From: a bacterium
GTDB taxonomy: Bacteria; Patescibacteriota; Saccharimonadia; Saccharimonadales; UBA4665
Assembly: GCA_021846445.1 (NCBI GenBank)
Contig: JAJZWY010000004.1
Coordinates: forward strand, 1-64,000
Direction of reading: 5' to 3'
DNA: 64,000 bases
Shown: piece by piece, positions 52,351 through 60,974 of the stretch
How the letters are laid out: each line of letters opens with the position of its first letter
Numbering within the stretch: position 1 is the first letter of the stretch
Notes under the pieces: model-generated
What the model was told of the DNA's origin: nothing
What the model saw: the letters and a program-made list of their open reading frames with translations, nothing else
The model's database searches: none
Position numbers and translations under genes: made by a program

Positions 52351-54370
52351 GACAAAAGCCCAAAAACGAATTGAAAAATTAAGAGTGCTAATTAATAAGT
52401 ATAGATATAATTATCATGTTTTAGACAAATCAATAATGAGTGAGGCTTCGGCAGATAGCCTAAAAAAAGAGTTAGCTGATCTTGAAAATCTCTATCCAGA
52501 ACTAATAACACCAGATAGTCCTACTCAGAGGGTATCTGGCGCAGTATTAAAACAATTTACTAGTGTCAAACACCAAACCCAAATGCTTAGTTTAAATGAT
52601 GTTTTTTCGGTTTCTGAGATTAGTGATTGGATTACAAGATCCAAAAAATTATTAAATATAAGCAAAGATCCAGAACTTTTTCTAGACATAAAAATGGATG
52701 GTCTTGCCTGTTCATTGATTTATGTTGACGGTATTTTAGTCCAGGGTGTAACCAGGGGGGATGGTTATCAAGGGGAGGATGTTACTAACAATATTAAAAC
52801 GATAGAAGCTATTCCTCTAAATATACGAGGTAATCAGAAATACTCATTTCAAAGTCAAGGTAGGGTAGAAATCCGTGGTGAGATTGTTATGTTTAAAAAG
52901 GATTTCATAGCTCTAAACGAAGAGCGTAAAAGGGAGGGCTTAAAATTATTCGCAAACCCTAGAAATACAGCCGCTGGAACTATCCGCCAACTTGACTCAA
53001 AACTTGTAGCAAAAAGAAAGCTCCATTTTATTGCTTATGATCTAATCGATCCACAAAAAATACTTAAGACTAATTTTGAGGTCTATAAGGCTTTGGCTGA
53101 AATAGGTTTTAGGGTAAATAATTTTTATCAAAAAGTAACTAAACTAGTCCAAGTTGAAGATTTTTTGAAAACTTGGGATAAAAAAAGAGAGCAACTTCCG
53201 TTTAATAGTGATGGGATTGTTCTAAAAATAAACAATAGGGAAGATTTCAGTTCTTTGGGTATAGTCGGTAAAGCTCCGAGAGGAGCAGTAGCATATAAGT
53301 TTAGTGCTGAACAAAGCACGACTCGAATATTAGACATTTTCGTATCAATCGGAAGAACGGGCCTAGCTACACCAGTTGCAATTTTAAAACCTGTTCAAAT
53401 TGCTGGGAGTTTGGTTCAAATGGCTACGCTCCATAATGAACAAGAAATCCAAAAAAAGGATATTCGGATTAATGATACCGTAATAGTCCACAAGGCAGGA
53501 GACATTATTCCCGAAGTAGTGAAGCCCTTAAAGGAGTTAAGAGATGGATCTGAAAAAGTATTTAGGATGCCAAAGTTATGTCCAATTTGCCATAAGCCAC
53601 TATCTAAGACAAATCTTAAGGATATTGGATTAAGGTGCCAAAATTCTAATTGTCCATCTCGGATATATAAACAAATTATTCATTTCGGTTCAAAGGAAGC
53701 TTTGGACATTGAGGGTCTGGGCGAAAAAAATGTTATAGCTTTGGTAGATAATGGTCTAATTAATGATCAAGCAGATTTATACAAAATTAAAAAAAAGGAT
53801 CTGATTAAACTTGATCGTTTTGGGGAGATATCTTCGGAAAAATTGATCAATAATATAATCCAAAAAAAAGAACCATTACTTCGAGACTTTATTTATGGCC
53901 TAGGTATTTTGCATGTTGGATCAAAAACAGCATTAGATTTAGCCAGACATTTCAATACTTTAGATAATCTAAAAAAAGCGACAGAGCAGGAATTGGAAAA
54001 TATCGAAGGGATTGGCAAAGTAGTGGCTGAATCGCTTATTGAGTGGTTCAATAATCCTGCCAACCAAGTATTACTTAAAAAGTTTGAAGATTTAGGCCTA
54101 AAACCCCAAGCTTATAGGGATGCTAATTTGAGTACTACCTCAAAAATAACCAACAAAAAGTTTGTAATCAGTGGGACCCTTAATTCAATGACTAGAGAAG
54201 AAGCTATCGATAAAATTATTGCACTAGGCGGAGAATTTGGGCAAAGCGTATCCAGATCAACAGATTATATTGTTCTTGGAAATAACCCAGGAAAAAGTAA
54301 AATAGCAAAGGCAAGACAGCTAGATATTAAAATAATTGATGAACAAAAATTCTTAAGTTTTTTAATCTAA
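52343..54370 (+). CDS. ligA: NAD+-dependent DNA ligase
   Basis: Seals nicks in DNA replication and repair. 675 residues with the expected order: domain Ia, the adenylation motif LDIKMDGLACSL (lysine acceptor), the OB fold, a four-cysteine zinc finger (CPICHKP and CQNSNCP), helix-hairpin-helix repeats (IEGLGEKN, IEGIGKVVA) and a C-terminal BRCT domain (KFVISGTLNSMTREEAIDKI). All key motifs are intact. Confidence 0.96.
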   Translation: MNKTKAQKRIEKLRVLINKYRYNYHVLDKSIMSEASADSLKKELADLENLYPELITPDSPTQRVSGAVLKQFTSVKHQTQMLSLNDVFSVSEISDWITRSKKLLNISKDPELFLDIKMDGLACSLIYVDGILVQGVTRGDGYQGEDVTNNIKTIEAIPLNIRGNQKYSFQSQGRVEIRGEIVMFKKDFIALNEERKREGLKLFANPRNTAAGTIRQLDSKLVAKRKLHFIAYDLIDPQKILKTNFEVYKALAEIGFRVNNFYQKVTKLVQVEDFLKTWDKKREQLPFNSDGIVLKINNREDFSSLGIVGKAPRGAVAYKFSAEQSTTRILDIFVSIGRTGLATPVAILKPVQIAGSLVQMATLHNEQEIQKKDIRINDTVIVHKAGDIIPEVVKPLKELRDGSEKVFRMPKLCPICHKPLSKTNLKDIGLRCQNSNCPSRIYKQIIHFGSKEALDIEGLGEKNVIALVDNGLINDQADLYKIKKKDLIKLDRFGEISSEKLINNIIQKKEPLLRDFIYGLGILHVGSKTALDLARHFNTLDNLKKATEQELENIEGIGKVVAESLIEWFNNPANQVLLKKFEDLGLKPQAYRDANLSTTSKITNKKFVISGTLNSMTREEAIDKIIALGGEFGQSVSRSTDYIVLGNNPGKSKIAKARQLDIKIIDEQKFLSFLI

Positions 54371-54719
54371 AACGCTTATTTTAATCAAACATTTTAGATT
54401 TAGATAGTCTCTTAGTTATTAGCTATTATTTGAGCCACAATCTTCTTAGGATACTTGTTAGGTCCTTCTGTTCCTTGCAAAAAACTAAACGAAGACCACG
54501 CGATGTATGAAGTTAAGCATATTCTCTTAGGAGAATACCGGAAGCAACTTTAGGAAAATCCTGCCTATCGGTTTTAGTTGACTGATTTTGCATAAGTTGA
54601 GTCTATTTTTAACAAATTCTTATGTTCCTTTAAGTTTAGATAGATATTCTTTTTTATTACTAAGTGACTGATTTGTTTAAAATAAGATTTAGTTGTTTAA
54701 TGGAACAGAACAATTAATT
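54371..54719. other. Spacer with a possible structured RNA
   Basis: About 350 non-coding bases between ligA and the second DedA gene. The centre (54476-54592) has several complementary segments described separately; the flanks are AT-rich without clear signals. Confidence 0.5.
54476..54592 (+). ncRNA. Possible structured RNA, unidentified
   Basis: The ends pair: 54476-54482 with 54586-54592, and 54483-54489 with 54573-54579. Inside are a 6-bp hairpin (54521-54526 with 54531-54536, loop TTAG), a short stem ACCG (54537-54540) with CGGT (54569-54572), and a 4-bp hairpin at 54552-54562. It contains GAAGTTAAGC, a string typical of 5S rRNA, but other 5S landmarks are missing. No clear promoter or terminator. 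A structured RNA is plausible, its identity open. Confidence 0.35.
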
Positions 54720-55343
54720 ATGGAACATTTTTTAATACTAGAAATAAGTAAATATGGCTACCTAGCTATATTTGTTTTAATGATCTTGGAGTCAGCTTGC
54801 ATACCTATCCCCAGTGAAGTGGTTATGCTATTTGGTGGAGCTTTATCTTCGGGTATCGTTATTGCTGGAGCTCGAGTACACCTAGCAGTTTTTGAAGTAG
54901 CCTTGATCGGTACTCTAGGTAATTTAGTGGGATCTCTGCTGGCTTATTGGGTAGGTCGAACTGGTGGACGAACTTTAGTAGAAAAATGGGGTAAGTATAT
55001 ACTGTTACGCCATAAAGACCTTGATAAGGCAGAATCGTTCTTTGATAAACGTGGAGAAAGTGCTGTTCTGGTAAGTCGAATTTTACCAGTTATTAGAACA
55101 TTTATTAGTTTTCCTGCCGGTATCGCTGAAATGCCTATCTTTAAATTTAGTATATTTACTATTATCGGTAGTTTGCCATGGACCTTTGCCTTAGCATATT
55201 CGGGTAAAGCATTAGCTGGTAATTGGCAGAATGCTTCAAAATATTCAACACCTATCAGCATACTATTTGGAGTGATAATAGTTGCTATTATTGTTTGGTG
55301 GTACTTGAAAAGGAGAGCCGTCCAGGGCAAAGCAGACAGTTAA
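54720..55343 (+). CDS. DedA-family membrane protein
   Basis: 207 residues from ATG 54720 (an upstream TTG adds nine residues of no evident use). Hallmarks: ESACIPIPSEVVMLFGGAL near the N-terminus, YWVGRTGGRTLVEKWGKYIL, and SRILPVIRTFISFPAGIAEM. This is the classical DedA subtype, different from the copy at 6931. Probable role in recycling undecaprenyl-phosphate or phospholipid carriers. Confidence 0.9.
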   Translation: MEHFLILEISKYGYLAIFVLMILESACIPIPSEVVMLFGGALSSGIVIAGARVHLAVFEVALIGTLGNLVGSLLAYWVGRTGGRTLVEKWGKYILLRHKDLDKAESFFDKRGESAVLVSRILPVIRTFISFPAGIAEMPIFKFSIFTIIGSLPWTFALAYSGKALAGNWQNASKYSTPISILFGVIIVAIIVWWYLKRRAVQGKADS

Positions 55344-55433
55344 AACCAGCGAAAATATAAATTAATAAAATTCAACTATTTTCTAGAATCTTGGATGAGT
55401 TCTATCAATATTAAATAAGTTTACATAGATCAC

Positions 55434-55461
55434 TTGACTAAGAATAGAAAAGGATTATGCT
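55434..55461 (+). promoter_or_regulatory. Promoter of the pseudoknot small RNA
   Basis: TTGACT at 55434-55439 and TATGCT at 55456-55461, spacer 16. The predicted start near 55468 is 5 bases before the first paired segment of the small RNA. Confidence 0.5.
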
Positions 55462-55467
55462 TAAGTG

Positions 55468-55592
55468 TAGATCGTGCGTCTAAGCGGCGAATCTAAATAA
55501 AAATTAAATAAAACAAAAAAGACACCCGCCGCTACGGGTGGGCACGCACGGAATAAGACGTCATAGCTAAAAATAAGGTTATGACGTTTTTT
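55468..55592 (+). ncRNA. Small pseudoknotted RNA gene of unknown type
   Basis: A free-standing unit of promoter, folded RNA and terminator. Stem A pairs CGTGCGT (55473-55479) with ACGCACG (55544-55550). Hairpin C pairs CACCCG (55523-55528) with CGGGTG (55535-55540). Its six-base loop CCGCTA can pair with AGCGG (55483-55487), making a pseudoknot across an A-rich 35-base linker. No frame of note. I do not match it to a known RNA family; a riboswitch-like regulator, a self-cleaving ribozyme or a trans-acting small RNA are all possible. Confidence 0.6.
55558..55592 (+). terminator. Intrinsic terminator of the small RNA
   Basis: ACGTCATA (55558-55565) pairs with TATGACGT (55580-55587), followed by a run of six T at 55587-55592. 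It separates the small RNA from tRNA-Ala, which has its own TATAAT at 55599-55604. Confidence 0.75.
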
Positions 55593-55616
55593 AGAGTGTA
55601 TAATAAAAAAACAAAC

Positions 55617-55693
55617 GGGGATATAGCTCAGTTGATTAGAGCGCAGCGCTGGCAGCGCTGAGGTCGAGGGTTTGAGTCCCTCTATCTCCACCA
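55617..55693 (+). tRNA. tRNA-Ala(GGC) with A19-U56
   Basis: Acceptor GGGGATA/TATCTCC (one G-U), anticodon loop CTGGCAG, encoded CCA. The D loop reads AGTTGATTA, so position 19 (55635) is A; the T loop reads TTTGAGT, so position 56 (55673) is T. The usual G19-C56 pair is replaced by A19-U56, again complementary. Confidence 0.95.
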
Positions 55694-55737
55694 ACAAAAT
55701 TGAAGCTTTTTAAGTACTTCTAGGTATAATAGATTTA

Positions 55738-56490
55738 ATGAATTTAATTGTAGACAAGCTTTTAATTAATTATGAATCTACCGGGAAAGGGAAAGATATA
55801 CTCCTTATTCATGGTTGGGGGGATGATCATCAGAATCTACTAAATGTTTTTAAAAGTTTAGCTAAGAAATACAAACTAACTTCGCTTGATCTTCCTGGTT
55901 TCGGATTAAGTCAGTTGCCCAATCAACCATTTAATACCGAGAAATATGCAAAAATTATTGGTGATTTTATTCAAAAATTAAATCTTAAACCGGAGATTAT
56001 TATTGCTCATAGTTTTGGTGGTCAAGTTGCAATTTATGGAATTGGAAATGGAATTATAAAGGCTAACAAATTAATTTTATTAGCTAGTGCGGGTATAAGA
56101 GAATATAAACAGGGCAAAAAACTATTTATTAAATTAATTGCTAAGAGTGGTAAGCTCTTTTTGGTTCCATTGCCCCAACACATAAGACGAAAAGTAACTA
56201 GAAGATTTTATCAAAAAATAGGGTCAGATCTTTATCTAAACTACAATCTAAAAGAAACTCTAGGGAATATTCTTAAAGAAGATGTTTCGTTGGATGCAGC
56301 TAAGATAAATATTCCTACCCTATTAATCTATGGTTCCGACGACAATGAGACACCACCACTTTTTGGTCAAAAATTTGCTCAACTGATAGAATACTCAACT
56401 TTAGAAATTATCGGTCATGCAGGACATTTTGTTTTTATTGATTGCCAAGAAAGGGTGCTAAAATTAGTGGAAGGTTTTATAAATGATTAG
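55738..56490 (+). CDS. Alpha/beta-fold hydrolase
   Basis: A 250-residue hydrolase with the catalytic triad visible: nucleophile serine in IIAHSFGGQVA, Asp in IYGSDDNETPP and His in GHAGHFVF. The oxyanion region is LLIHGWGDDHQN. No signal peptide, so cytoplasmic. A TATAAT (55725-55730) 7 bases before ATG suggests a leaderless message. It overlaps the MurF-like gene by 8 bases and so is tied to the wall precursor cluster. Substrate unknown. Confidence 0.88.
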   Translation: MNLIVDKLLINYESTGKGKDILLIHGWGDDHQNLLNVFKSLAKKYKLTSLDLPGFGLSQLPNQPFNTEKYAKIIGDFIQKLNLKPEIIIAHSFGGQVAIYGIGNGIIKANKLILLASAGIREYKQGKKLFIKLIAKSGKLFLVPLPQHIRRKVTRRFYQKIGSDLYLNYNLKETLGNILKEDVSLDAAKINIPTLLIYGSDDNETPPLFGQKFAQLIEYSTLEIIGHAGHFVFIDCQERVLKLVEGFIND

Positions 56491-57934
56491 AAAAATAATT
56501 AATTCTTTTATAGTTTTTTATTCTCCAAAGTACCCAGAAATAATTAGTTATATGCTTCAGGCCTCGGAGTATAGAGGTTTAAATTATTTAGTTTGGTTCT
56601 GGAAAACAACAGATTTTTCCAAAGTGGAATATAGAAAAAAACTAGAAAAAACAAAAGTTGCAATAATTATTTATAACTTCTTAACATTAGCAATTCTTAT
56701 CCAAATATTAATTGGTATATATTTAATTTATCTAAATATTGTCGGAAGATTAACGGGTGGATGGGCATTTGGATTAGGAATAATTGTGCTATATCCAGTG
56801 CTTTGGTCTCAGATCATAGTTATCCCAGTCTTTTTTGCTAGGATCTTAATTATTAATCCTTACCAAAAAAGATTATCTAAAAAAGCCAAAAAAATATTCG
56901 CTGATCATAAGGGGATTAAAATAGCTGTTGCCGGGAGTTACGGAAAAACTTCTCTAAAAGAATTTTTGTTTACTGTTCTTGGATCTCAGTTCAATGTTGC
57001 CATGACTCCTAAAAATAAAAATGTTGCTCTCTCGCATGCTCAATTTGCACTTGGTCTAAACAATAAGGAAGATATATTAATTGTTGAATTTGGTGAAGGA
57101 GAGCCAGGAGATATTAAAAGATTTTCTGAAATTTTTAAACCAGATAGCGGCATAATTACAGGGCTTTCTCCGGTTCATCAGGATAAGTATAAGAGTGTAG
57201 ATGCAGCAGCTAAAGATCTATTTACGTTAGAAAAGTATGTAGCCGGGAATAAGCTATTTGTTAATAATCAATCTAAATATATCAAGAAATATATTAAAAA
57301 AAGTTATAGCTGTTTTAATGAAGACGGAATAGCAGATTATAGAGTTAAAAAGGTTAGTTCAACTGAAAAAGGAATAAGCTTTGATCTAGTTTCTAAAAAA
57401 GAAACCTTAAAGATTAAGTCAAAACTTCTGGGAAGACATCAAATAGGACCACTTTGTTTAGTTGCTTATCTTGGTTTAGATTTTGGAATGGAAAAAGAAG
57501 ATATTCAAAAAGCTATTTTAAAGATTGAACCCTATGAACACCGTATGCAAGCTTATACATTAAATGGTGCTACTATCATTGACGATAGCTATAATGGCAA
57601 TATTGAGGGTCTGAGGGCTGGGCTAGAACTTCTTAGGGAACTTAAATTCCGAAAAAAAATATATGTAACTCCAGGGTTAGTCGATCAAGGATCTTTAACT
57701 AAGGAGATTCACCAAGAAATAGGTCATTTAATTGCAGGGGCAAATCCCGACCAAGTAGTACTTATTAATAATTCCGTAACCCACTATATTCAAGAGGGAT
57801 TAACTAAAGCTGGATTTAAAAATGATTTGGTTATAGAAAAAGATCCTTTATTTTATTATAACAACCTAGCTGACTTTGTTGCCAAGGGCGATCTGGTTCT
57901 AATTCAAAATGATTGGACAGATAATTATCTTTAA
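56483..57934 (+). CDS. MurF-like Mur ligase with N-terminal membrane domain
   Basis: 483 residues. The first 135 hold two or three membrane helices (IIIYNFLTLAILIQILIGIY and a second pair) instead of the usual UDP-binding domain of MurF. The ATP-binding centre follows: IAVAGSYGKTSLKEFL, NKNVALSHAQFALGL, VEFGEGEPGDI. The C-terminal domain has EHRMQAYTLNGATIIDDSY, the MurF-type DDSYN loop. Position before ddl supports a role in adding D-Ala-D-Ala to the precursor. The substrate half is unusual, so an amide ligase on a lipid-linked precursor is an alternative. Confidence 0.85.
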   Translation: MIRKIINSFIVFYSPKYPEIISYMLQASEYRGLNYLVWFWKTTDFSKVEYRKKLEKTKVAIIIYNFLTLAILIQILIGIYLIYLNIVGRLTGGWAFGLGIIVLYPVLWSQIIVIPVFFARILIINPYQKRLSKKAKKIFADHKGIKIAVAGSYGKTSLKEFLFTVLGSQFNVAMTPKNKNVALSHAQFALGLNNKEDILIVEFGEGEPGDIKRFSEIFKPDSGIITGLSPVHQDKYKSVDAAAKDLFTLEKYVAGNKLFVNNQSKYIKKYIKKSYSCFNEDGIADYRVKKVSSTEKGISFDLVSKKETLKIKSKLLGRHQIGPLCLVAYLGLDFGMEKEDIQKAILKIEPYEHRMQAYTLNGATIIDDSYNGNIEGLRAGLELLRELKFRKKIYVTPGLVDQGSLTKEIHQEIGHLIAGANPDQVVLINNSVTHYIQEGLTKAGFKNDLVIEKDPLFYYNNLADFVAKGDLVLIQNDWTDNYL

Positions 57935-57987
57935 CTGTATGGCTTAATTGTATAGACAAATTGTTAAGTTTTTAGTACATTAAAGAA

Positions 57988-59145
57988 ATGGAAAATGTTG
58001 CAGTAATTTTTGGCGGAGTTTCTACTGAACATGATATTTCAATTATTACAGCAATTAGTTCAATTATTAGACCACTTCAACTTTTAAAGAAGTACAAGAT
58101 TATACCTGTCTATATATCTAAGCAGGGGATTTGGTATTCTGATCCAAAACTAGCTAAGATAGAAACCTTTCAAGCTGATGATCTAGAAGATAATCTATCT
58201 AAATTAAAACCAATTTCACTAGAATTTGGTAAATATTTAAAAATTATTAAAAGTGGCGTAATTGGAGGACGAAAAAAATATATCAATATTGATTTAGTCT
58301 TTCCAGCTATGCATGGAACTAATGGTGAAGACGGTAGTTTATCTGGACTTTTGAACTTTGGATCTGTCCCAGTCGTCGGCTGTTCCTTAAGAGCCTCAGT
58401 TTTGGCCATGGATAAAGTCATTGCTAAAGAAATTGCAGTTGCTAACAAGATTGATGTTGCCGATTATATTGATAGCTCAAAATCTGAAATAGAAGAAAAT
58501 TTAGAAGGTGTTTTAAGTAAAATAAATAAGAATCTAACTTTTCCTCTTTTTGTTAAGCCAGCTCATTTGGGATCAAGTATTGGGATATCTAGGGTAAGAG
58601 ACCAAAAGGAATTGATTAATGGACTTGAAGTTGCCTCTCACTATGATGATAGAGTTTTAGTCGAGGAGGAGATTCCTGATTTAATAGAAGTAACTCTTCC
58701 TATTATTGGGAACCAGCATCCTATACCAGCTCTTTTAGAAAGACCTCTAAGTAAGGTTGAAGATTTTTTTGACTTTGATACTAAATATATGCGAGGAGGG
58801 AAAAAGGGTAAGGGGCAAAAAGGATCTCAGGGGTATAGTGAAATACCAGCAAAAATAGATAAAAAACTATATCAAGATGCTATTAGTCTAGCTTTAAGAA
58901 TATATAAGATATTTGGGTTATCTGGTATTTCTAGAGTAGATATGTTAATAAATCAGAAATTGTCTAAAGTTTACTTTAACGAAATTAATCCATTGCCAGG
59001 TGGACTCTATTCGCATAATTTTAATCAGGCTGGGATCAGCAATGTTGAATTAGTTGAAAAATTAATATTTTATGCTAAAGAAAGATATAACTATCAGAAA
59101 AATATAACCAGTACTTTTAGTACTAATTACTTGAAACAATTTTAA
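57988..59145 (+). CDS. ddl: D-alanine--D-alanine ligase
   Basis: A 385-residue ATP-grasp ligase making the D-Ala-D-Ala dipeptide for peptidoglycan. N-terminal VAVIFGGVSTEHDISIITA, ATP-binding LFVKPAHLGSSIGISRV, and the metal/substrate end NEINPLPGGLYSHNF are all typical. A TACATT box just upstream suggests a leaderless message. Next to the MurF-like ligase and an aminotransferase, forming a wall precursor cluster. Confidence 0.94.
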   Translation: MENVAVIFGGVSTEHDISIITAISSIIRPLQLLKKYKIIPVYISKQGIWYSDPKLAKIETFQADDLEDNLSKLKPISLEFGKYLKIIKSGVIGGRKKYINIDLVFPAMHGTNGEDGSLSGLLNFGSVPVVGCSLRASVLAMDKVIAKEIAVANKIDVADYIDSSKSEIEENLEGVLSKINKNLTFPLFVKPAHLGSSIGISRVRDQKELINGLEVASHYDDRVLVEEEIPDLIEVTLPIIGNQHPIPALLERPLSKVEDFFDFDTKYMRGGKKGKGQKGSQGYSEIPAKIDKKLYQDAISLALRIYKIFGLSGISRVDMLINQKLSKVYFNEINPLPGGLYSHNFNQAGISNVELVEKLIFYAKERYNYQKNITSTFSTNYLKQF

Positions 59146-59149
59146 GTCT

Positions 59150-60079
59150 ATGTCTAATATCTATCCAAGAGTATATTTTAAAAATAAGTTTATTGACTTT
59201 AAGGAAGCTAATTTAAGTATAGGATCTGCCCCAGTGCTTTATGGTTTAAGTAGCTATACCGTTATACCAGTTTTTTTGAGTGAAGATAAAAAATCATTGA
59301 ATATATTTAGATTAAGAGATCACTTTGAAAGACTAATAAACTCATCAAAAATTCTTAATTTTGGAGATTTTATCTCTGCCTATGATTACTCTAGATTTGA
59401 AAAAATTATTTTAAGGCTCTTAACTGAAAATGAAATTCAGAATGATAGTTTAATAAGAGTGACTGTATTTGTAGATGAACTGTTAAGTGGAGCTAAAAGT
59501 ATTGGACTTAAAAATTCGTTGTCAGTATTTATTTACCCGATGACTAAATTGATTAATAAAAAGGGTGCAGATCTTATGATCAGTAGCTACAGAAGAACAC
59601 CGGACAATTCTATACCAGCCAGAGCAAAAGTAAATGGGGGATATGTTAATTCAGCATTAGCTAAAAATGAAGCAATCCTCAATAACTATGACGATGCTAT
59701 CTTTCTTGACCAAGATGGTCATCTGACCGAGAGTACCATCAGTAACATTTTTTTGGTTCGAAATAACTTTTTAATTACTCCACCCCAAAACTCCGATCTT
59801 TTAGAGGGGATAACCAGGAGTACAGTAATAGATATTGCCAAAGAAAATAAAATTAAGGTGATTCAAAGAACAATTGATCGAACAGAAATTTACCTTGCAG
59901 ACGAATTATTTCTATCTGGAAGTAGCCTCTTTATTCAGCCAGTTTTTAGAGTTGACCATGTCAATATCAATAATAGAAATATGGGAAGTATAACCAATAA
60001 AATTAGTCATTTATTTCGTTCCTTGGTTAGAGAAAATAATTCTAAAAATAAATGGGTATTAAATAAGAGCATAAAATAA
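59150..60079 (+). CDS. Class IV PLP aminotransferase (IlvE/D-amino acid type)
   Basis: 309 residues. The PLP lysine lies in RAKVNGGYVNSALAKNEA, followed by AIFLDQDGHLTESTISNIFL and LLEGITRSTVIDIAKE, all typical of class IV enzymes (branched-chain aminotransferase, D-amino acid aminotransferase, aminodeoxychorismate lyase). The KVNGGYVNSALAKNEA pattern favours IlvE-like transaminases. Located 4 bases after ddl, it might supply D-Ala or D-Glu for peptidoglycan; this is inference from position. Confidence 0.85.
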   Translation: MSNIYPRVYFKNKFIDFKEANLSIGSAPVLYGLSSYTVIPVFLSEDKKSLNIFRLRDHFERLINSSKILNFGDFISAYDYSRFEKIILRLLTENEIQNDSLIRVTVFVDELLSGAKSIGLKNSLSVFIYPMTKLINKKGADLMISSYRRTPDNSIPARAKVNGGYVNSALAKNEAILNNYDDAIFLDQDGHLTESTISNIFLVRNNFLITPPQNSDLLEGITRSTVIDIAKENKIKVIQRTIDRTEIYLADELFLSGSSLFIQPVFRVDHVNINNRNMGSITNKISHLFRSLVRENNSKNKWVLNKSIK

Positions 60080-60152
60080 GGATAAGCTCCTTGTATTTAA
60101 TTATTTTTATGTTAAATTGGAAAATAGATAGCATTTTAAAAAAGGATTATTT

Positions 60153-60821
60153 ATGGCAAGTTATTCAGTGACAACAACGTATTCGAACCCGTTCACTAAC
60201 AATTTTAACCAACAGGCACCCAAAATTGTCTCTAGTGCAAATAAAGATGTACTTATGATAATAATCGCGGTTACAGTCGCAGTAATAATTACCTATTTAC
60301 TGACTAGTATAATAGCAGGAAAAATATTTCAAAAAGCAGGAAAGAAATTTAATCGTGGCTTTATACCAATTTACAATGAATGGCTGATGTTTGAAATAGC
60401 CGGTTTACCAGGAGCATTAGTGTTAGTTTATTTACTAGGTTTTATTCCAATCCTAGGGACCATTGTTGTTTTAGTGGTGTCACTTATTCTAGCAATCAAT
60501 CTAGCTAAAAAATTCAACAAGAGTACCTTGTTTGCTGTTTTTGGATTATTTATTTTTTCTTTGATAGGATATCTAATTTTAGCTTTTGATAAAAGCACAT
60601 ATAACTTTAATAATTCGGTAGATAATAATCAATATGGAACTCCTCCGGATTCGAATGCCGGATTACCACCAATTCCTCCAATTAACCCCTCGTCAAACCC
60701 AACTTCACCAACCCCACAAGCTTCACCAACCCCACAAAATCCTGATCAAGAGCCCGGGAATAGCAATGGTCTACCGCCAACGAATATTCCCCCATCATCT
60801 CCGATTCCACCAGTTGTATAG
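60153..60821 (+). CDS. Membrane protein with Pro-rich tail (DUF5684-like)
   Basis: 222 residues. A Ser/Thr-rich N-terminus is followed by helix one (LMIIIAVTVAVIITYLLTSI), the conserved segment KFNRGFIPIYNEWLMFEIAG, then two more helices. That layout resembles the DUF5684 family found next to signal peptidases. The last 65 residues are Pro, Ser and Asn-rich with a short repeat (ASPTPQ twice, encoded by 17-base near repeats around 60706-60740). Function unknown. Confidence 0.75.
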   Translation: MASYSVTTTYSNPFTNNFNQQAPKIVSSANKDVLMIIIAVTVAVIITYLLTSIIAGKIFQKAGKKFNRGFIPIYNEWLMFEIAGLPGALVLVYLLGFIPILGTIVVLVVSLILAINLAKKFNKSTLFAVFGLFIFSLIGYLILAFDKSTYNFNNSVDNNQYGTPPDSNAGLPPIPPINPSSNPTSPTPQASPTPQNPDQEPGNSNGLPPTNIPPSSPIPPVV

Positions 60822-60974
60822 GCAGTAGGTAGTCATTCTTTATCCAAAAGATCATTTTTGAAAGGTTATTGGTAGGTCGTCTGAGATCTTAATTATGAAA
60901 ATTAATTAATATTTTTTAATTAAGTATTTGAAAACTATTTTAATGTTCAGTCCCAAGGAGTAGAATAGAAAAAT

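Noticed and set aside
54476-54592. Calling this segment 5S rRNA or SRP RNA
   Set aside because: Only a ten-base string matches 5S, and the loop A/E landmarks are missing; the SRP tetraloop domain is not present.
55517-55545. GC-rich hairpin as a terminator for a minus-strand gene
   Set aside because: The minus strand has T residues after it, but no minus-strand gene ends there; it fits better as part of the plus-strand pseudoknot RNA.
55461-55697. Minus-strand frame across tRNA-Ala and the small RNA
   Set aside because: It is antisense to a tRNA and to a structured RNA and has no recognisable protein features.
60700-60750. Tandem repeat as a mobile or CRISPR-like element
   Set aside because: It encodes a short Pro-rich peptide repeat in frame within the membrane protein tail.
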